Of a stretch of DNA of 46,192 nucleotides, positions 31,704-40,470 are shown piece by piece. Under the pieces are notes generated by a model. It was not told the origin of the DNA, searched no databases, and saw only the letters and a list, made by a program, of their open reading frames with translations. The DNA is taken from positions 1 to 46,192 of the forward strand of contig DASZBX010000130.1 in NCBI GenBank assembly GCA_035943635.1. The letters run 5' to 3'. The position numbers and the translations under genes were made by a program. Position 1 is the stretch's first letter. Each line of letters begins with the position of its first letter. Source of the stretch: DASZBX01 sp035943635. Lineage in GTDB: Bacteria; Actinomycetota; Actinomycetes; Streptomycetales; Catenulisporaceae.

Positions 31704-32288
31704 ATGAACGACAAAGAACTGATCAAGTTATCCAAGCGAATGTCCATGTGGCTGCGCCACAACCCGGCGGACATCGGCCTGACCATGGACTCCGCCGGGT
31801 GGGTGGACGTCGCGCAACTGCTCGGCCAGGCGAAGGCCCACGGCCGCGGATTCACCAGAGCCCAACTCGACGAGGTCGTCACGCATAACACCAAGCAGCG
31901 CTTCGAGTTCGACGGCAGCCGGGCCCGGATCCGCGCCCGCCAAGGCCATTCCGTCGAAGTCGAACTCGGCTACGCGGCCGCCGAACCCCCGGCCCAGCTG
32001 TATCACGGCACCGCTGAGCCGCATGTCGATGTGATCCTGCGCGAGGGACTGCGCCCGATGAGCAGGCACGCCGTGCATCTGTCGGTCGATGTGGCTACCG
32101 CCCGCAATGTCGGCGAACGACATGGCAAGCCGGTCGTGTTGGTCGTCGACGCTGCCGCTATGCATGCCGCGGGCCATGTGTTCCAGGTCACCGGTAATGG
32201 TGTGTGGCTAGTCGACGCCGTCCCTGCCGGGTTCCTCCAGCGCGCTACTGCTACTTCTACTGCTACTGCCACTACCGCCGCCGCCTAG
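31704..32288 (+). CDS. kptA: KptA/Tpt1-type RNA 2'-phosphotransferase
   Basis: A 194-residue enzyme that transfers an RNA 2'-phosphate to NAD+, giving ADP-ribose 1'',2''-cyclic phosphate. Family blocks are LSKRMSMWLRHNP, the winged-helix part LTMDSAGWVDVAQLL, HNTKQRFEFDG, LYHGT, HAVHLSVDVATARNVGERHGKPVVL and VDAAAMHAAGHVFQVTGNGVWL. These contain the conserved Arg-His-Arg residues of the catalytic site. Bacterial KptA has no known housekeeping substrate, since bacteria lack the tRNA splicing that makes 2'-phosphates, and is thought to act in RNA repair. The last 15 residues are a Thr/Ala run from a GCTACT microsatellite and are unlikely to be functional. No Shine-Dalgarno sequence was seen. 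Confidence 0.93.
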   Translation: MNDKELIKLSKRMSMWLRHNPADIGLTMDSAGWVDVAQLLGQAKAHGRGFTRAQLDEVVTHNTKQRFEFDGSRARIRARQGHSVEVELGYAAAEPPAQLYHGTAEPHVDVILREGLRPMSRHAVHLSVDVATARNVGERHGKPVVLVVDAAAMHAAGHVFQVTGNGVWLVDAVPAGFLQRATATSTATATTAAA

Positions 32289-32328
32289 CCACACCCATGG
32301 CAGTAGCTAGCCCTACTCCGACAGCTTC

Positions 32329-32817
32329 CTATTCCGGCCGCTTACCCGCTGCCAACTGGTCAAGCGCGTCGCCGGTGAGCCGGTAGACCGACCACTCGTC
32401 CTGCGGGAACGCGCCGAGCGATTTGTAGAACCCGATCGACGGCTCGTTCCAGTTCAACACCTGCCATTCGACCCGCCGGTACCCGCGCTCCACCGCGATC
32501 CTGGCCAGTTCGGCCAGCAACGCGCGGCCGTGACCGCCGCCGCGGGATTCCGGGCGTACGTACAGGTCCTCCAGGTAGATCCCGTTGCGACCCAACCAGG
32601 TCGAGAAGGTCAGGAACCACAGCGCGAAGCCGACCGACTCGCCGGTCGCGTCGTCGACGGCCATGTGCGCGAAGACGGTCGGCGCCGGGCCGAACAGGGA
32701 CTCCTGCAACTGCTCCTCGGTGGCCACGGCCTCCTCGAGGGCGCGCTCGTAGTCGGCCAGCTCGCGGATCAGGGCGAGGATCGTGGGGACGTCGTCAGGG
32801 GTAGCGGTACGGATCAC
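32329..32817 (-). CDS. GNAT acetyltransferase, diamine/spermidine type
   Basis: A 162-residue GNAT enzyme close to the SSAT/thialysine acetyltransferase group. IRTATPDDVPTILALIRELADYERALEEAVATEEQL, GFALWFLTFSTWLGRNGIYLEDLYVRPESRGGGHGRALL (acetyl-CoA site) and RVEWQVLNWNEPSIGFYKSLGA are family hallmarks (partial quotes). Polyamines or related amines are likely substrates (inference). The GTG start at 32817 is 9 bases after the stop of the YjbR-type gene, with AAAGGG directly upstream. It is the last gene of a three-gene operon. Confidence 0.9.
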   Translation of the reverse strand: MIRTATPDDVPTILALIRELADYERALEEAVATEEQLQESLFGPAPTVFAHMAVDDATGESVGFALWFLTFSTWLGRNGIYLEDLYVRPESRGGGHGRALLAELARIAVERGYRRVEWQVLNWNEPSIGFYKSLGAFPQDEWSVYRLTGDALDQLAAGKRPE

Positions 32818-32826
32818 CCCTTTATT

Positions 32827-33279
32827 TTACGGCTCTGGCAGCCGCTCCCAGACCACCTCCGACGTCGGCGCCGCGCCGGCCCCGCCCGCTCCGCCGCCGG
32901 ACTTCTTCGCCGATCTCGGCTTCTCCGGCAGACCCAACTCCGCCCGGACCGCACGGGTGAGCGACTCGGCGACCAGGTCGTAGGAGTCCTCGATCATGTC
33001 GCGCAGGAGTTTGGGCGGGATGGATCCGTCGAGCGTGACCGTGTTCCAGTGCCGCTTGTTCAGGTGGTATCCGGGGTTGACCGCCGCGTGCTCGGCGCGC
33101 AACCGGACCGCGAGTTCGGGCGCACACTTGAGGCTGACCTGCAACGGATCGCCGCCCAACCGGCTCAACGCGAAGATCTTCCCGCCGATCCGGAACGCCG
33201 CCACCTCGGAGTCGAACGGGTAGTCCATGGTCGCATTCGCCAGCGCGAGGCACAGGCGTTCGAGGTCTGGGCCCTTCAT
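32827..33279 (-). CDS. MmcQ/YjbR-family DNA-binding-like protein
   Basis: A 150-residue protein of the MmcQ/YjbR fold (double-wing, CyaY-like). PFDSEVAAFRIGGKIFALSRLGGDPLQVSLKC, YHLNKRHWNTVTLDGSIPP and LLRDMIEDSYDLVAESL are the family blocks. Function is unknown; a DNA-binding role is proposed for some members. The C-terminal 30 residues are a Lys/Gly-rich tail. The ATG overlaps the upstream GNAT stop as ATGA, so the genes are coupled. Confidence 0.9.
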   Translation of the reverse strand: MKGPDLERLCLALANATMDYPFDSEVAAFRIGGKIFALSRLGGDPLQVSLKCAPELAVRLRAEHAAVNPGYHLNKRHWNTVTLDGSIPPKLLRDMIEDSYDLVAESLTRAVRAELGLPEKPRSAKKSGGGAGGAGAAPTSEVVWERLPEP

Positions 33280-33773
33280 ACCGGCCGATCCAGTGAGTAC
33301 ACGGTGATCTGCTTGCCCATCAGTTCGTCCTGGCGCCGCGCGGTGAAGCCGAGCCGTTCGGCGAGCCGGACCGAGGAGTCGTTGCCGGGATGGATCATCG
33401 CGGTGATGTAGGGGACGTCGAGCCGCCCCCACCCCCAGTCGACGAACGCCCGCGCCGCCTCCGCCGCGTAACCCTTCCCCCAGGACTCCGAGCGCAGCGT
33501 CCAGGCGGCTTCCACCTCGTCGAACGGCTCCCAGTACTGCAGTCCGCCGCGCCCGATCAGTTCGCCGGTGGCCGCGTCCTCGAACGCGAACAGCCCGTGC
33601 CCGCGTTCGGCCCATTGGCGCTCGACCGCCTCCAGCCGGGCGAGCGCCAGTTCCGGCGTGTACGAGCCGATGAACCGCCCGACCCGTTCGTCGGCGTGCA
33701 ACACGACCCAGGCGTCCACGTCGGCGGTTGACAGCGGCCGCAGGCGCAGCCGGTCAGTCCTGATCACGTCCAT
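33276..33773 (-). CDS. RimJ/RimL-type GNAT acetyltransferase
   Basis: A 165-residue GNAT enzyme. MDVIRTDRLRLRPLSTADVDAW is the characteristic RimL-type beginning. The acetyl-CoA segment is WTLRSESWGKGYAAEAARAFVDWGW, and PGNDSSVRLAERLGFTARR completes the fold. Substrate is unknown. It is the first gene of the GNAT-YjbR-GNAT operon. The frame stays open upstream of the ATG but that part reads as noise. Confidence 0.9.
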   Translation of the reverse strand: MDVIRTDRLRLRPLSTADVDAWVVLHADERVGRFIGSYTPELALARLEAVERQWAERGHGLFAFEDAATGELIGRGGLQYWEPFDEVEAAWTLRSESWGKGYAAEAARAFVDWGWGRLDVPYITAMIHPGNDSSVRLAERLGFTARRQDELMGKQITVYSLDRPV

Positions 33774-33984
33774 GCTCAGCACGATAGCCGACCGTCCCAC
33801 CGCAACGGAGGAGTTTTCGGCGCTGGCACAGCACCGTCCAGCGAATGGATAAGTCCGGTCTCTTGCCAGTCCACCGAGCGTGGCGGACACTGGCGGCGCC
33901 GATCCGGCCGGCCGAGTCCGTCGGGCCCGGCAGGTCCGGCACGTCGCTCTGTGCGCAATGCACTGAGACACCAGGGGAGGACTC

Positions 33985-34533
33985 ATGTTCAGGAATCCGG
34001 TCGCCAAGGCCACAGGCGCGGCATCGATCGCCGCCATCATAGTACTCATAGTCGTCGCAGGGCTCGGTAACCAGGCTCTGGAAAACTGGCGCGCCACCCA
34101 GATCACCAGCGGAAACGGCTGGCTGGTGGACGTGGTCCGCCCGCTCGAACTGGCCGGCTGGCGATTCAGCGCGGTGAACGGCGAGAGCACGGCGCAGTGG
34201 GTCGCGCCGCTGCTGTTCAACATCGCGTTCTTGATCCTGACGTTCTTCCTGGTCGACATCTCCGCGCGGGACGCCGGACATGTGAGCCTGCTCTTCGGCA
34301 CCTGGTCCGCCGTGACCCTGGCCGGCGGCGGCGCGGGCCTGATCTGCACGCCGCTGGCGTTCCAAGGGGTCGGCTCTCCGGCGAGTGAGAACTACGCGAC
34401 CACGCTGACGTCGGGATTGGTGCTCGGGTTCTTGGTGGGGATCATCGCGGCCGTCGTGGCCGGGCTGATCGCGTCGCCGCGGGGAGAGAAGGTGGTGAAC
34501 GGGTCGATTCCGATGTCTGGGGGAATGATGTAG
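33985..34533 (+). CDS. Small four-helix membrane protein
   Basis: A 182-residue membrane protein of unknown function. Hydrophobic segments are at about 10-30, 72-92, 100-122 and 143-165. Residues 30-70 form an outside loop with VRPLELAGWRFSAVNG. AGGGGAGG lies before the ATG. The plan resembles the protein at 3773-4600 (helix, loop, then a tryptophan-led pair of helices), and they could be distant paralogues. The C-terminal 15 residues are polar. Confidence 0.75.
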   Translation: MFRNPVAKATGAASIAAIIVLIVVAGLGNQALENWRATQITSGNGWLVDVVRPLELAGWRFSAVNGESTAQWVAPLLFNIAFLILTFFLVDISARDAGHVSLLFGTWSAVTLAGGGAGLICTPLAFQGVGSPASENYATTLTSGLVLGFLVGIIAAVVAGLIASPRGEKVVNGSIPMSGGMM

Positions 34534-34870
34534 GTCGGTACGATCTGTTGGCTGTTTGACGCTGACGGTAGTTTTCGGCGGGGCCGTTCTGACTTCGGGT
34601 CGGGTCGGCCCCGCTCTGCTTTTCGGGCGCGCGGCGCTGGTGAGCGGCGGCGGCGATGGCGGTGGCGGCGGCGATGGCGGTGGCGGTGGCGGTGGCGGTG
34701 GCGGTGGCGGTCGGGGCGGCGGACTCGGTCGCGCCGGCGGTGGCGGTCGCCGCGGTCGCGGACCCGGTCCGGGCGCCGGCGCCGACCGGGGCGGGCTCGC
34801 CCCGGCCCGGCTTCGAACTCGCGGCCTTCTTCTGCGCGGTTCGTGCTGCCGCGGAGGACGACTCAGTCAT
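34442..34870 (-). CDS. Possible low-complexity Ala/Thr-rich protein
   Basis: A 142-residue frame that begins with MTESSSAAARTAQKKAASSKPGRGEP after a good GGAGGGT site next to the ATG at 34870. It passes through a TATATA/AIAAA run made by GGCGGT hexamer repeats, and ends in a polar tail opposite the previous gene. The start and signal look genuine; the rest may be eroded by repeat expansion. I do not recognise it. It may be a remnant of a longer gene. Confidence 0.3.
   Translation of the reverse strand: MTESSSAAARTAQKKAASSKPGRGEPAPVGAGARTGSATAATATAGATESAAPTATATATATATAIAAATAIAAAAHQRRAPEKQSGADPTRSQNGPAENYRQRQTANRSYRPTSFPQTSESTRSPPSLPAATRSARPRRPR
34676..34711. repeat. Six perfect GGCGGT hexamer repeats
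   Basis: Six head-to-tail copies of GGCGGT (34676-34711), preceded from about 34647 by a degenerate run of similar units. This is a slippage-prone tract in the low-complexity region before glnA. Confidence 0.95.
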
Positions 34871-35100
34871 ACCCTCCACGGTAGCCGTCCCTTTCGTCCG
34901 TCCCGCAGCCGGGGCTCCGCAGCCTGCGCGGTCCGGCCCGATTCTCCGCTTCCCCGCCGCTACGGCCGCCTCGTCCCCTTTCCGCCGTTTCACCCGCTTG
35001 GCCGAGGCGTCGCCCCCCGGCCCGATTCCGCCCCCGTCCGTGCCCGGCGCCGCGCTCAGCACGCGGTTTACCAGCACACGAATCACCTGGAATCATGGGA

Positions 35101-35138
35101 GTAACACGTACGAAATGAAAGGGACACGGGAGGGAAAT
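35101..35138 (+). promoter_or_regulatory. GlnR operator upstream of glnA
   Basis: GTAAC, GAAAT, GACAC and GAAAT occur in order with exactly six bases between each, matching the two-site GlnR box (gTnAc-n6-GaAAc repeated). It ends 83 bases before the glnA ATG, so glnA should respond to GlnR under nitrogen limitation. Confidence 0.85.
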
Positions 35139-35221
35139 GGCTACTGTCTACCGTGTGCGGCCAGAGCCATCGGATCTGACCGCGCGTCAACTTGCTCGTT
35201 GTCCCCGCTCTAGGAGGATGG

Positions 35222-36633
<1,412 letters not shown>

Positions 36634-36646
<13 letters not shown>

Positions 36647-36668
36647 GAAACGTCCTGACCTGCGGAAA
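36634..36668 (+). repeat. Left 35-bp direct repeat (attL candidate)
   Basis: It covers the last four codons of glnA (TTACGACATTTAGG and beyond) plus 22 bases. It differs from the right copy (38757-38791) only at position 15 (A here, C there). Confidence 0.95.
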
Positions 36669-36725
36669 CGCTAGATGCGCATAAAATCGAACTCAGGCCG
36701 GAACCACGCTTGACCTGCAGATACT

Positions 36726-36768
36726 CATGAGGGTTGTACCGGGCGAGCAGCCCGGTACAACCCTCATG
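36726..36768. terminator. Strong hairpin inside the left end of the element
   Basis: A 19-bp perfect stem (arms 36726-36744 and 36750-36768) with a 5-base loop GAGCA. It lies 80 bases after the glnA stop and may replace the displaced glnA terminator. Confidence 0.85.
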
Positions 36769-36785
36769 TGCAACGCGTGTGCAAC
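36767..36785 (+). repeat. Left pair of TGTGCAAC repeats (arm-site candidates)
   Basis: TGTGCAAC at 36767-36774 and 36778-36785, same orientation, 11 bp apart. The same octamer recurs near the right end of the element. Confidence 0.7.
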
Positions 36786-37353
36786 CTGGTCCCAGGCATT
36801 TAAGGAGCCATCCCGAGCAATCAGTCGCGTGGTGATCTCTTGGGTTTAGCTCTGGCCTTCCGCAGAGTTCATCACCGGCTGACGCCCTTCCAACGGCCGT
36901 GGCGGCTCCACGATGCCGCTGCGGGTGACGAGCCATGGTGCAGTCCAGCCTTCGCGGCGGCAGAGCTTCGAGCAGAAAGTCCGCGAACAGCCGAGTGGCA
37001 ACCAGGGACGGCAGCGGCGGATGAAATGCCGCCTGTTTGAAATTGTGGAAGGCGACGATCGCCCCGTCAGAACCGTAGATGTTGACCCAGGTGGAGAAGT
37101 CAGCGAACTTGGCTTGAATCTCGGCCGCGCGCTCCGCCATACCTGCTGTCTTTGTCGAGTCGAGGATATCGCCGAACAGCTCGATCATGGGCTTGTAGAG
37201 CTCATACTTCCGCTCTGAGATCCGGCTCTTCAACTCGCGCGCACGCTGCGCCTCAGCGTCATTCCGCTGAGTCGATTTTGCGTAGCACGCCGCAACGATG
37301 GCCGCGACCACCGATGCCGCGGCGCCGATGAAGGCAATGACGATAGACGTCAT

Positions 37354-37655
37354 GCCTGCCACCTTAGGCACTCGCGCAAACACTCTTGGCCAAAGAGCTC
37401 GCACCGCCAGTAACTTCTTCTGAGATTCTGCATTAAATCCACCCCAGGAAGCCTTTAGGTGGGCAGGATTTGATACGTGCCCGATCCTTCCCAGCGGCTT
37501 TCGGCTTTACTAAAGACGTTTACCACCCGCGTGGCACGTGCGGCGGAAGCCTCTGCTCAAGACCTGTCCACACTTTTAGAAACCGGCGAACCGAGACGGC
37601 ACTGACAGGCAGTCCGGGTAGCGAGCAGAGGTAGACCGGGCCGTGGCGGGACAGC
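37354..37655. other. Gene-free region inside the element
   Basis: About 300 bases, less GC-rich than the chromosome, between the truncated membrane-protein gene and the toxin promoter. No gene, inverted repeat of note or RNA gene was recognised. Confidence 0.4.
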
Positions 37656-37692
37656 TGGACATCGAGGTAGAGAAAATACTATACTTTCCGTG
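37656..37692 (+). promoter_or_regulatory. Promoter of the HigB/HigA-type operon, leaderless
   Basis: TGGACA (37656-37661) and TATACT (37680-37685) are separated by 18 bases. The start codon GTG follows 6 bases after the -10 box, so transcription would begin at or next to it. The -10 region has a weak AAATACTATACTTT palindrome that could be the antitoxin operator. Confidence 0.65.
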
Positions 37693-38057
37693 TGACAGAG
37701 CAAGGGTGGGAGGTCCGTCTAGTCGACGAAGTACTCGACTGGATGGATACCCTCGATCCAAACGAGCTAAAGCGTGTCGTCGATGCCATTAACGCGCTGG
37801 AGGAGAACGGCCCCGGCCTGGGCCGTCCCACTGTCGACACCATCAGCAACTCGACGATCGCGAACTTGAAGGAACTGCGGCCTGGATCAGTACGTATCCT
37901 GTTCGTCTTCGACCCGTACCGTTCGGCCATCCTGCTCGTGGCGGGAGACAAGTCCGGGAAGTGGAACCGCTGGTACGACACTGCGATCCCGCTGGCTGAG
38001 GAGCGGTACAAGACATATCTGAAGGAACGAGCCGACGAGGAGGAAACCGATGACTAG
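37692..38057 (+). CDS. HigB/Gp49-like (phage-derived) toxin
   Basis: A 121-residue RelE-superfamily toxin of the Gp49-like group, expected to cut mRNA on ribosomes. WEVRLVDEVLDWMDTLDP, LEENGPGLGRPTVDTI, NLKELRPGSVRILFVFDPYRSAILLVAGDKSGKW and WYDTAIPLAEERYKTYL are the family pattern. The GTG start directly follows a -10 box, so the mRNA should be leaderless. The antitoxin gene begins within its last eight bases. Toxin-first order is the HigBA/Tad-Ata layout. Composition is less GC-rich than the surroundings, in line with transfer. Confidence 0.92.
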   Translation: MTEQGWEVRLVDEVLDWMDTLDPNELKRVVDAINALEENGPGLGRPTVDTISNSTIANLKELRPGSVRILFVFDPYRSAILLVAGDKSGKWNRWYDTAIPLAEERYKTYLKERADEEETDD

Positions 38058-38496
38058 CACTCGGTGGACGGACGTCCGCGCAGACATGACTGAGAAGGCC
38101 GGTGGGGAGGAGGCTGTCGCCGAGGCCCGCGAGGAGCGGCTGGCCGAGGAGGCCGGCTACAAGCTGGCCGAGCTCCGGAAGGCCCTCAAGCTCACCCAGA
38201 AGCAGGTTGCCGACCGCATGGGCGTCTCAAAGGGGCGCGTCTCCCAGATAGAGCGAGGTCTGATTTCGACCCAGGACGTTCTCGCACGCTACGCGGAGGC
38301 CCTGGGCGGTCGTCTTCAGCAGGCCATCCACTTCCCCGGCGGGGATATCGCAGTGATCGCGCGGGTGGCCGCGACTGCCGCCAAGGACAGGCCCGCGCCG
38401 AAGCCTGCAGCCGCCGTGAAGGCCGCGCCGAATCCATCGGCGCCCTCGAAGGGTAGGCATGCCAATGCCACAAAGAAGATACTGGCGGACGCCTGA
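38050..38496 (+). CDS. XRE-family antitoxin (HigA type)
   Basis: A 148-residue antitoxin. The helix-turn-helix (about 38-92) is KLAELRKALKLTQKQVADRMGVSKGRVSQIERG, with SIQIERG-like recognition helix and LARYAEALGGRLQQAIHFPGGDIAV. The N-terminal 35 residues (EEAVAEAREERLAEEAG) are acidic, and the C-terminal 45 are a Lys/Ala/Pro-rich tail. It overlaps the toxin gene by eight bases. It should bind the toxin and repress the operon. Confidence 0.92.
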   Translation: MTSTRWTDVRADMTEKAGGEEAVAEAREERLAEEAGYKLAELRKALKLTQKQVADRMGVSKGRVSQIERGLISTQDVLARYAEALGGRLQQAIHFPGGDIAVIARVAATAAKDRPAPKPAAAVKAAPNPSAPSKGRHANATKKILADA

Positions 38497-38685
38497 AAGG
38501 CTGGATTTCTTGGGTCGTCATGTTCGCGGACCTGCTCGCACGCGGCTCCGTCAGACAGAAGACCTGACATCCTGGAACCCCTCGACTGGGCATGAACGCG
38601 GCGGGGTAATCGAATTGCCGGCGAACGATCAACAGGCCCAGCCGGCACGCAAGCAGCGGTGACCCGCTTCCTGATGCGCCTCTCG
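38497..38685. other. Gene-free region at the right end of the element
   Basis: About 190 bases. A 67-codon frame on the plus strand (38459-38662) overlaps the antitoxin end and has no start signal; it was not accepted. No excisionase-like gene was recognised. Confidence 0.35.
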
Positions 38686-38714
38686 TGTGCAACCAATATG
38701 CAATCTTGTGCAAC
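38686..38714 (+). repeat. Right set of TGTGCAAC repeats (arm-site candidates)
   Basis: TGTGCAAC at 38686-38693, a degenerate TATGCAAT at 38697-38704 and TGTGCAAC at 38707-38714. Same orientation, spaced 11 and 10 bp, so on one face of the helix. Nearby CGTTTCCGCAG (38722-38732) is the reverse complement of 36660-36670 at the left end. Confidence 0.7.
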
Positions 38715-38756
38715 TAGAGCACGTTTCCGCAGTTCAGATGGGTTGCTAGAACTGTC

Positions 38757-38791
38757 TTACGACATTTAGGCAACGTCCTGACCTGCGGAAA
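38757..38791 (+). repeat. Right 35-bp direct repeat (attR candidate)
   Basis: It repeats the glnA 3' end at 36634-36668 with a single mismatch. It is preceded by unrelated sequence and followed after 18 bases by a terminator hairpin. Confidence 0.95.
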
Positions 38792-38809
38792 TAGAAAATC
38801 AGAGCACAG

Positions 38810-38848
38810 AATCGCCCCGGGTCGGCAGCTCGCCGACCCGGGGCGATT
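38810..38848 (+). terminator. Probable original glnA terminator
   Basis: A 17-bp perfect stem (38810-38826 and 38832-38848) with loop AGCTC, followed by GCTTTCG. Without the element it would lie about 40 bases after the glnA stop codon. Confidence 0.85.
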
Positions 38849-39012
38849 GCTTTCGCAGGCTAGCCGCTCGCCTCTGATGTGGGGCGTCACCCCCGGGGCG
38901 CGACTTTAGATCGAACTGGCACACATGGTAGGAACGAAGCTTTCACCGGTTGCAACGCAGGCAAAGTCGCACAGTATCCCGAGATCCACTTACAACGCAG
39001 GTATCACTGATT

Positions 39013-39054
39013 GCGTTCCGAGACCGGTCTCAGAACAGACCGGTCTCGGAACGC
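39013..39054. terminator. Terminator hairpin after the pRiA4b-like gene
   Basis: An 18-bp perfect stem (39013-39030 and 39037-39054) with a 6-base loop CAGAAC, 27 bases past the stop of the minus-strand gene. The 165 bases to its left hold two CAACGCAGG copies (about 38953 and 38993) and no gene. Confidence 0.85.
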
Positions 39055-39080
39055 TTCGGGCTGTATGAGGAAATACGCTC

Positions 39081-40367
39081 TCAGTCATCGAGACGTCCGT
39101 GGGCGGCGCGCCGTGCACGTCGCTGTGACGCGGCCAGATCGAAGAAGTTCGGGTCGAACTCTCCGCCCTCGGCGAGGCCGAGCCATTCGCGATATTCGTC
39201 GTACTGCTCGTGGCCAGGGTCCGCGAGCGCGGGGAGCAGGTCCTCGTAGTACGCCCAGATCCCGCCACAGTCCTCCGGCGGGCAGGCGCCCTGCCCGCCG
39301 GCAACGGAAGGGTATGCGGTGTTCTGGTCGGCCTCGGTGATGCGCTTGACGACGATCTCGTGCTCCCAGGAGTCTCCGAAGTCGTACTCGTACTCGAATC
39401 GCTCCTCTACGTGCACGAGCTCGCCAATCGCCACGCCGCGCTCGTCCACGGAGCCGTCGTCCTCCTCGCTGTACGTATGGTCGCTGTAGCGGGTCCCCTT
39501 GATCACGAATTGATGCAGATGACTGTTGGTCCAACCCATCGCCCCTTGCAGCACGAGGTGCACTCTCGGCAGCAGCGTCGCCGCCGCGAGCAGAATGGTC
39601 CGCGACACCACCGGATTCATGCTGCCACGCAGCACCACCTCGAGTTCCAACACGGGATCTCCGGCCCGAGCAGTGCCCGCGTCCGCGCCGAGCGCGGCAC
39701 GTGCGGACGGCGTCAGCCAGACACAACCGCCCTCGATGGTGACCGCACCCAGCCAGACCAGCGCAGTGAGCATCGCCCGAACATCCCGCTCGCACACCGA
39801 CCGCATGCGTGCACGCCGCTGCTCGTCGCCGTCGACGACGAAGACGCGCGCCACGTGGCGCCACACCGTCTCGTGGAGCTCGCCGGCGGGCAGCGCGGCC
39901 GCCTCGGCGGACAACTCGTCGAGTACGAGCCGAGCGACAGCCGGGAAGTCCGCGCCCACCGGAGAGGGAAACCAGCCTCCCTGCGGCGCAAGCTCGTCCC
40001 CGAGACGGGGCAAGGCAGCCAGGAGCGCGGCGGACAGACGCTCCTCGTCGTGGAGCAGCTTGCCGTGCTTCGCCACCGGAACCGCCCGGCCACCGACGAC
40101 CCGCACCAACCGCGCCGCCTTCGCCCAGGAGAACACGAGGCTCAATCCGACCAGCTCCCGACTCGACACGGTCCGAGCCGTCTTGCCGTACGCCACCGGA
40201 TCGATGCGGTCCCCGGTGCGCAGCATAGGCACGAGCACACGTGCGTCGGCCAAGGACAGCTGACCGGTCTGGGTGAGCTTGCGGCCTGTTCCCAGCCACG
40301 CGACGAACTCCACAATCGCCCGCGGAAGAGCACCGGGCGCTCGCTCCGGCACGACGTTCTCGATCAT
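39081..40367 (-). CDS. Plasmid pRiA4b ORF-3-like family protein
   Basis: A 428-residue protein. The C-terminal 175 residues match the pRiA4b ORF-3/IS1096 TnpR-like domain: HLVLQGAMGWTNSHLHQFVI, RFEYEYDFGDSWEHEIVVKRI, CPPEDCGGIWAYYEDLLPAL and YREWLG, then FDPNFFDL. The N-terminal 250 residues, with LTQTGQLSLADARVLVPML and LVGLSLVFSWAKAARLVRV, look like a winged-helix DNA-binding part. Members occur on plasmids and IS1096, but the biochemical role is unknown. GGAGAG is 5 bases from the ATG at 40367. It is divergent from the SEC-C gene (103 bases). Confidence 0.85.
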   Translation of the reverse strand: MIENVVPERAPGALPRAIVEFVAWLGTGRKLTQTGQLSLADARVLVPMLRTGDRIDPVAYGKTARTVSSRELVGLSLVFSWAKAARLVRVVGGRAVPVAKHGKLLHDEERLSAALLAALPRLGDELAPQGGWFPSPVGADFPAVARLVLDELSAEAAALPAGELHETVWRHVARVFVVDGDEQRRARMRSVCERDVRAMLTALVWLGAVTIEGGCVWLTPSARAALGADAGTARAGDPVLELEVVLRGSMNPVVSRTILLAAATLLPRVHLVLQGAMGWTNSHLHQFVIKGTRYSDHTYSEEDDGSVDERGVAIGELVHVEERFEYEYDFGDSWEHEIVVKRITEADQNTAYPSVAGGQGACPPEDCGGIWAYYEDLLPALADPGHEQYDEYREWLGLAEGGEFDPNFFDLAASQRRARRAAHGRLDD

Positions 40368-40470
40368 GTCGTCTCTCCAGACTCGTACGGTCTCGCTACC
40401 CATCCGGAACAAGTATGCAGTTGCCGTGTTCTCCCGAAGACGACGCCTGGAAAGTAATACGATTCGCCGT

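Noticed and set aside
34556..35213. Two Gly-rich plus-strand frames upstream of glnA
   Set aside because: They are created by the GGCGGT repeat tract, have no start signals, and one covers the GlnR operator.
39013..39054. ANTAR-type RNA target (hexaloop hairpin)
   Set aside because: The loop has six bases but lacks the A1/G4 pattern on both strands, and it is better explained as a terminator.
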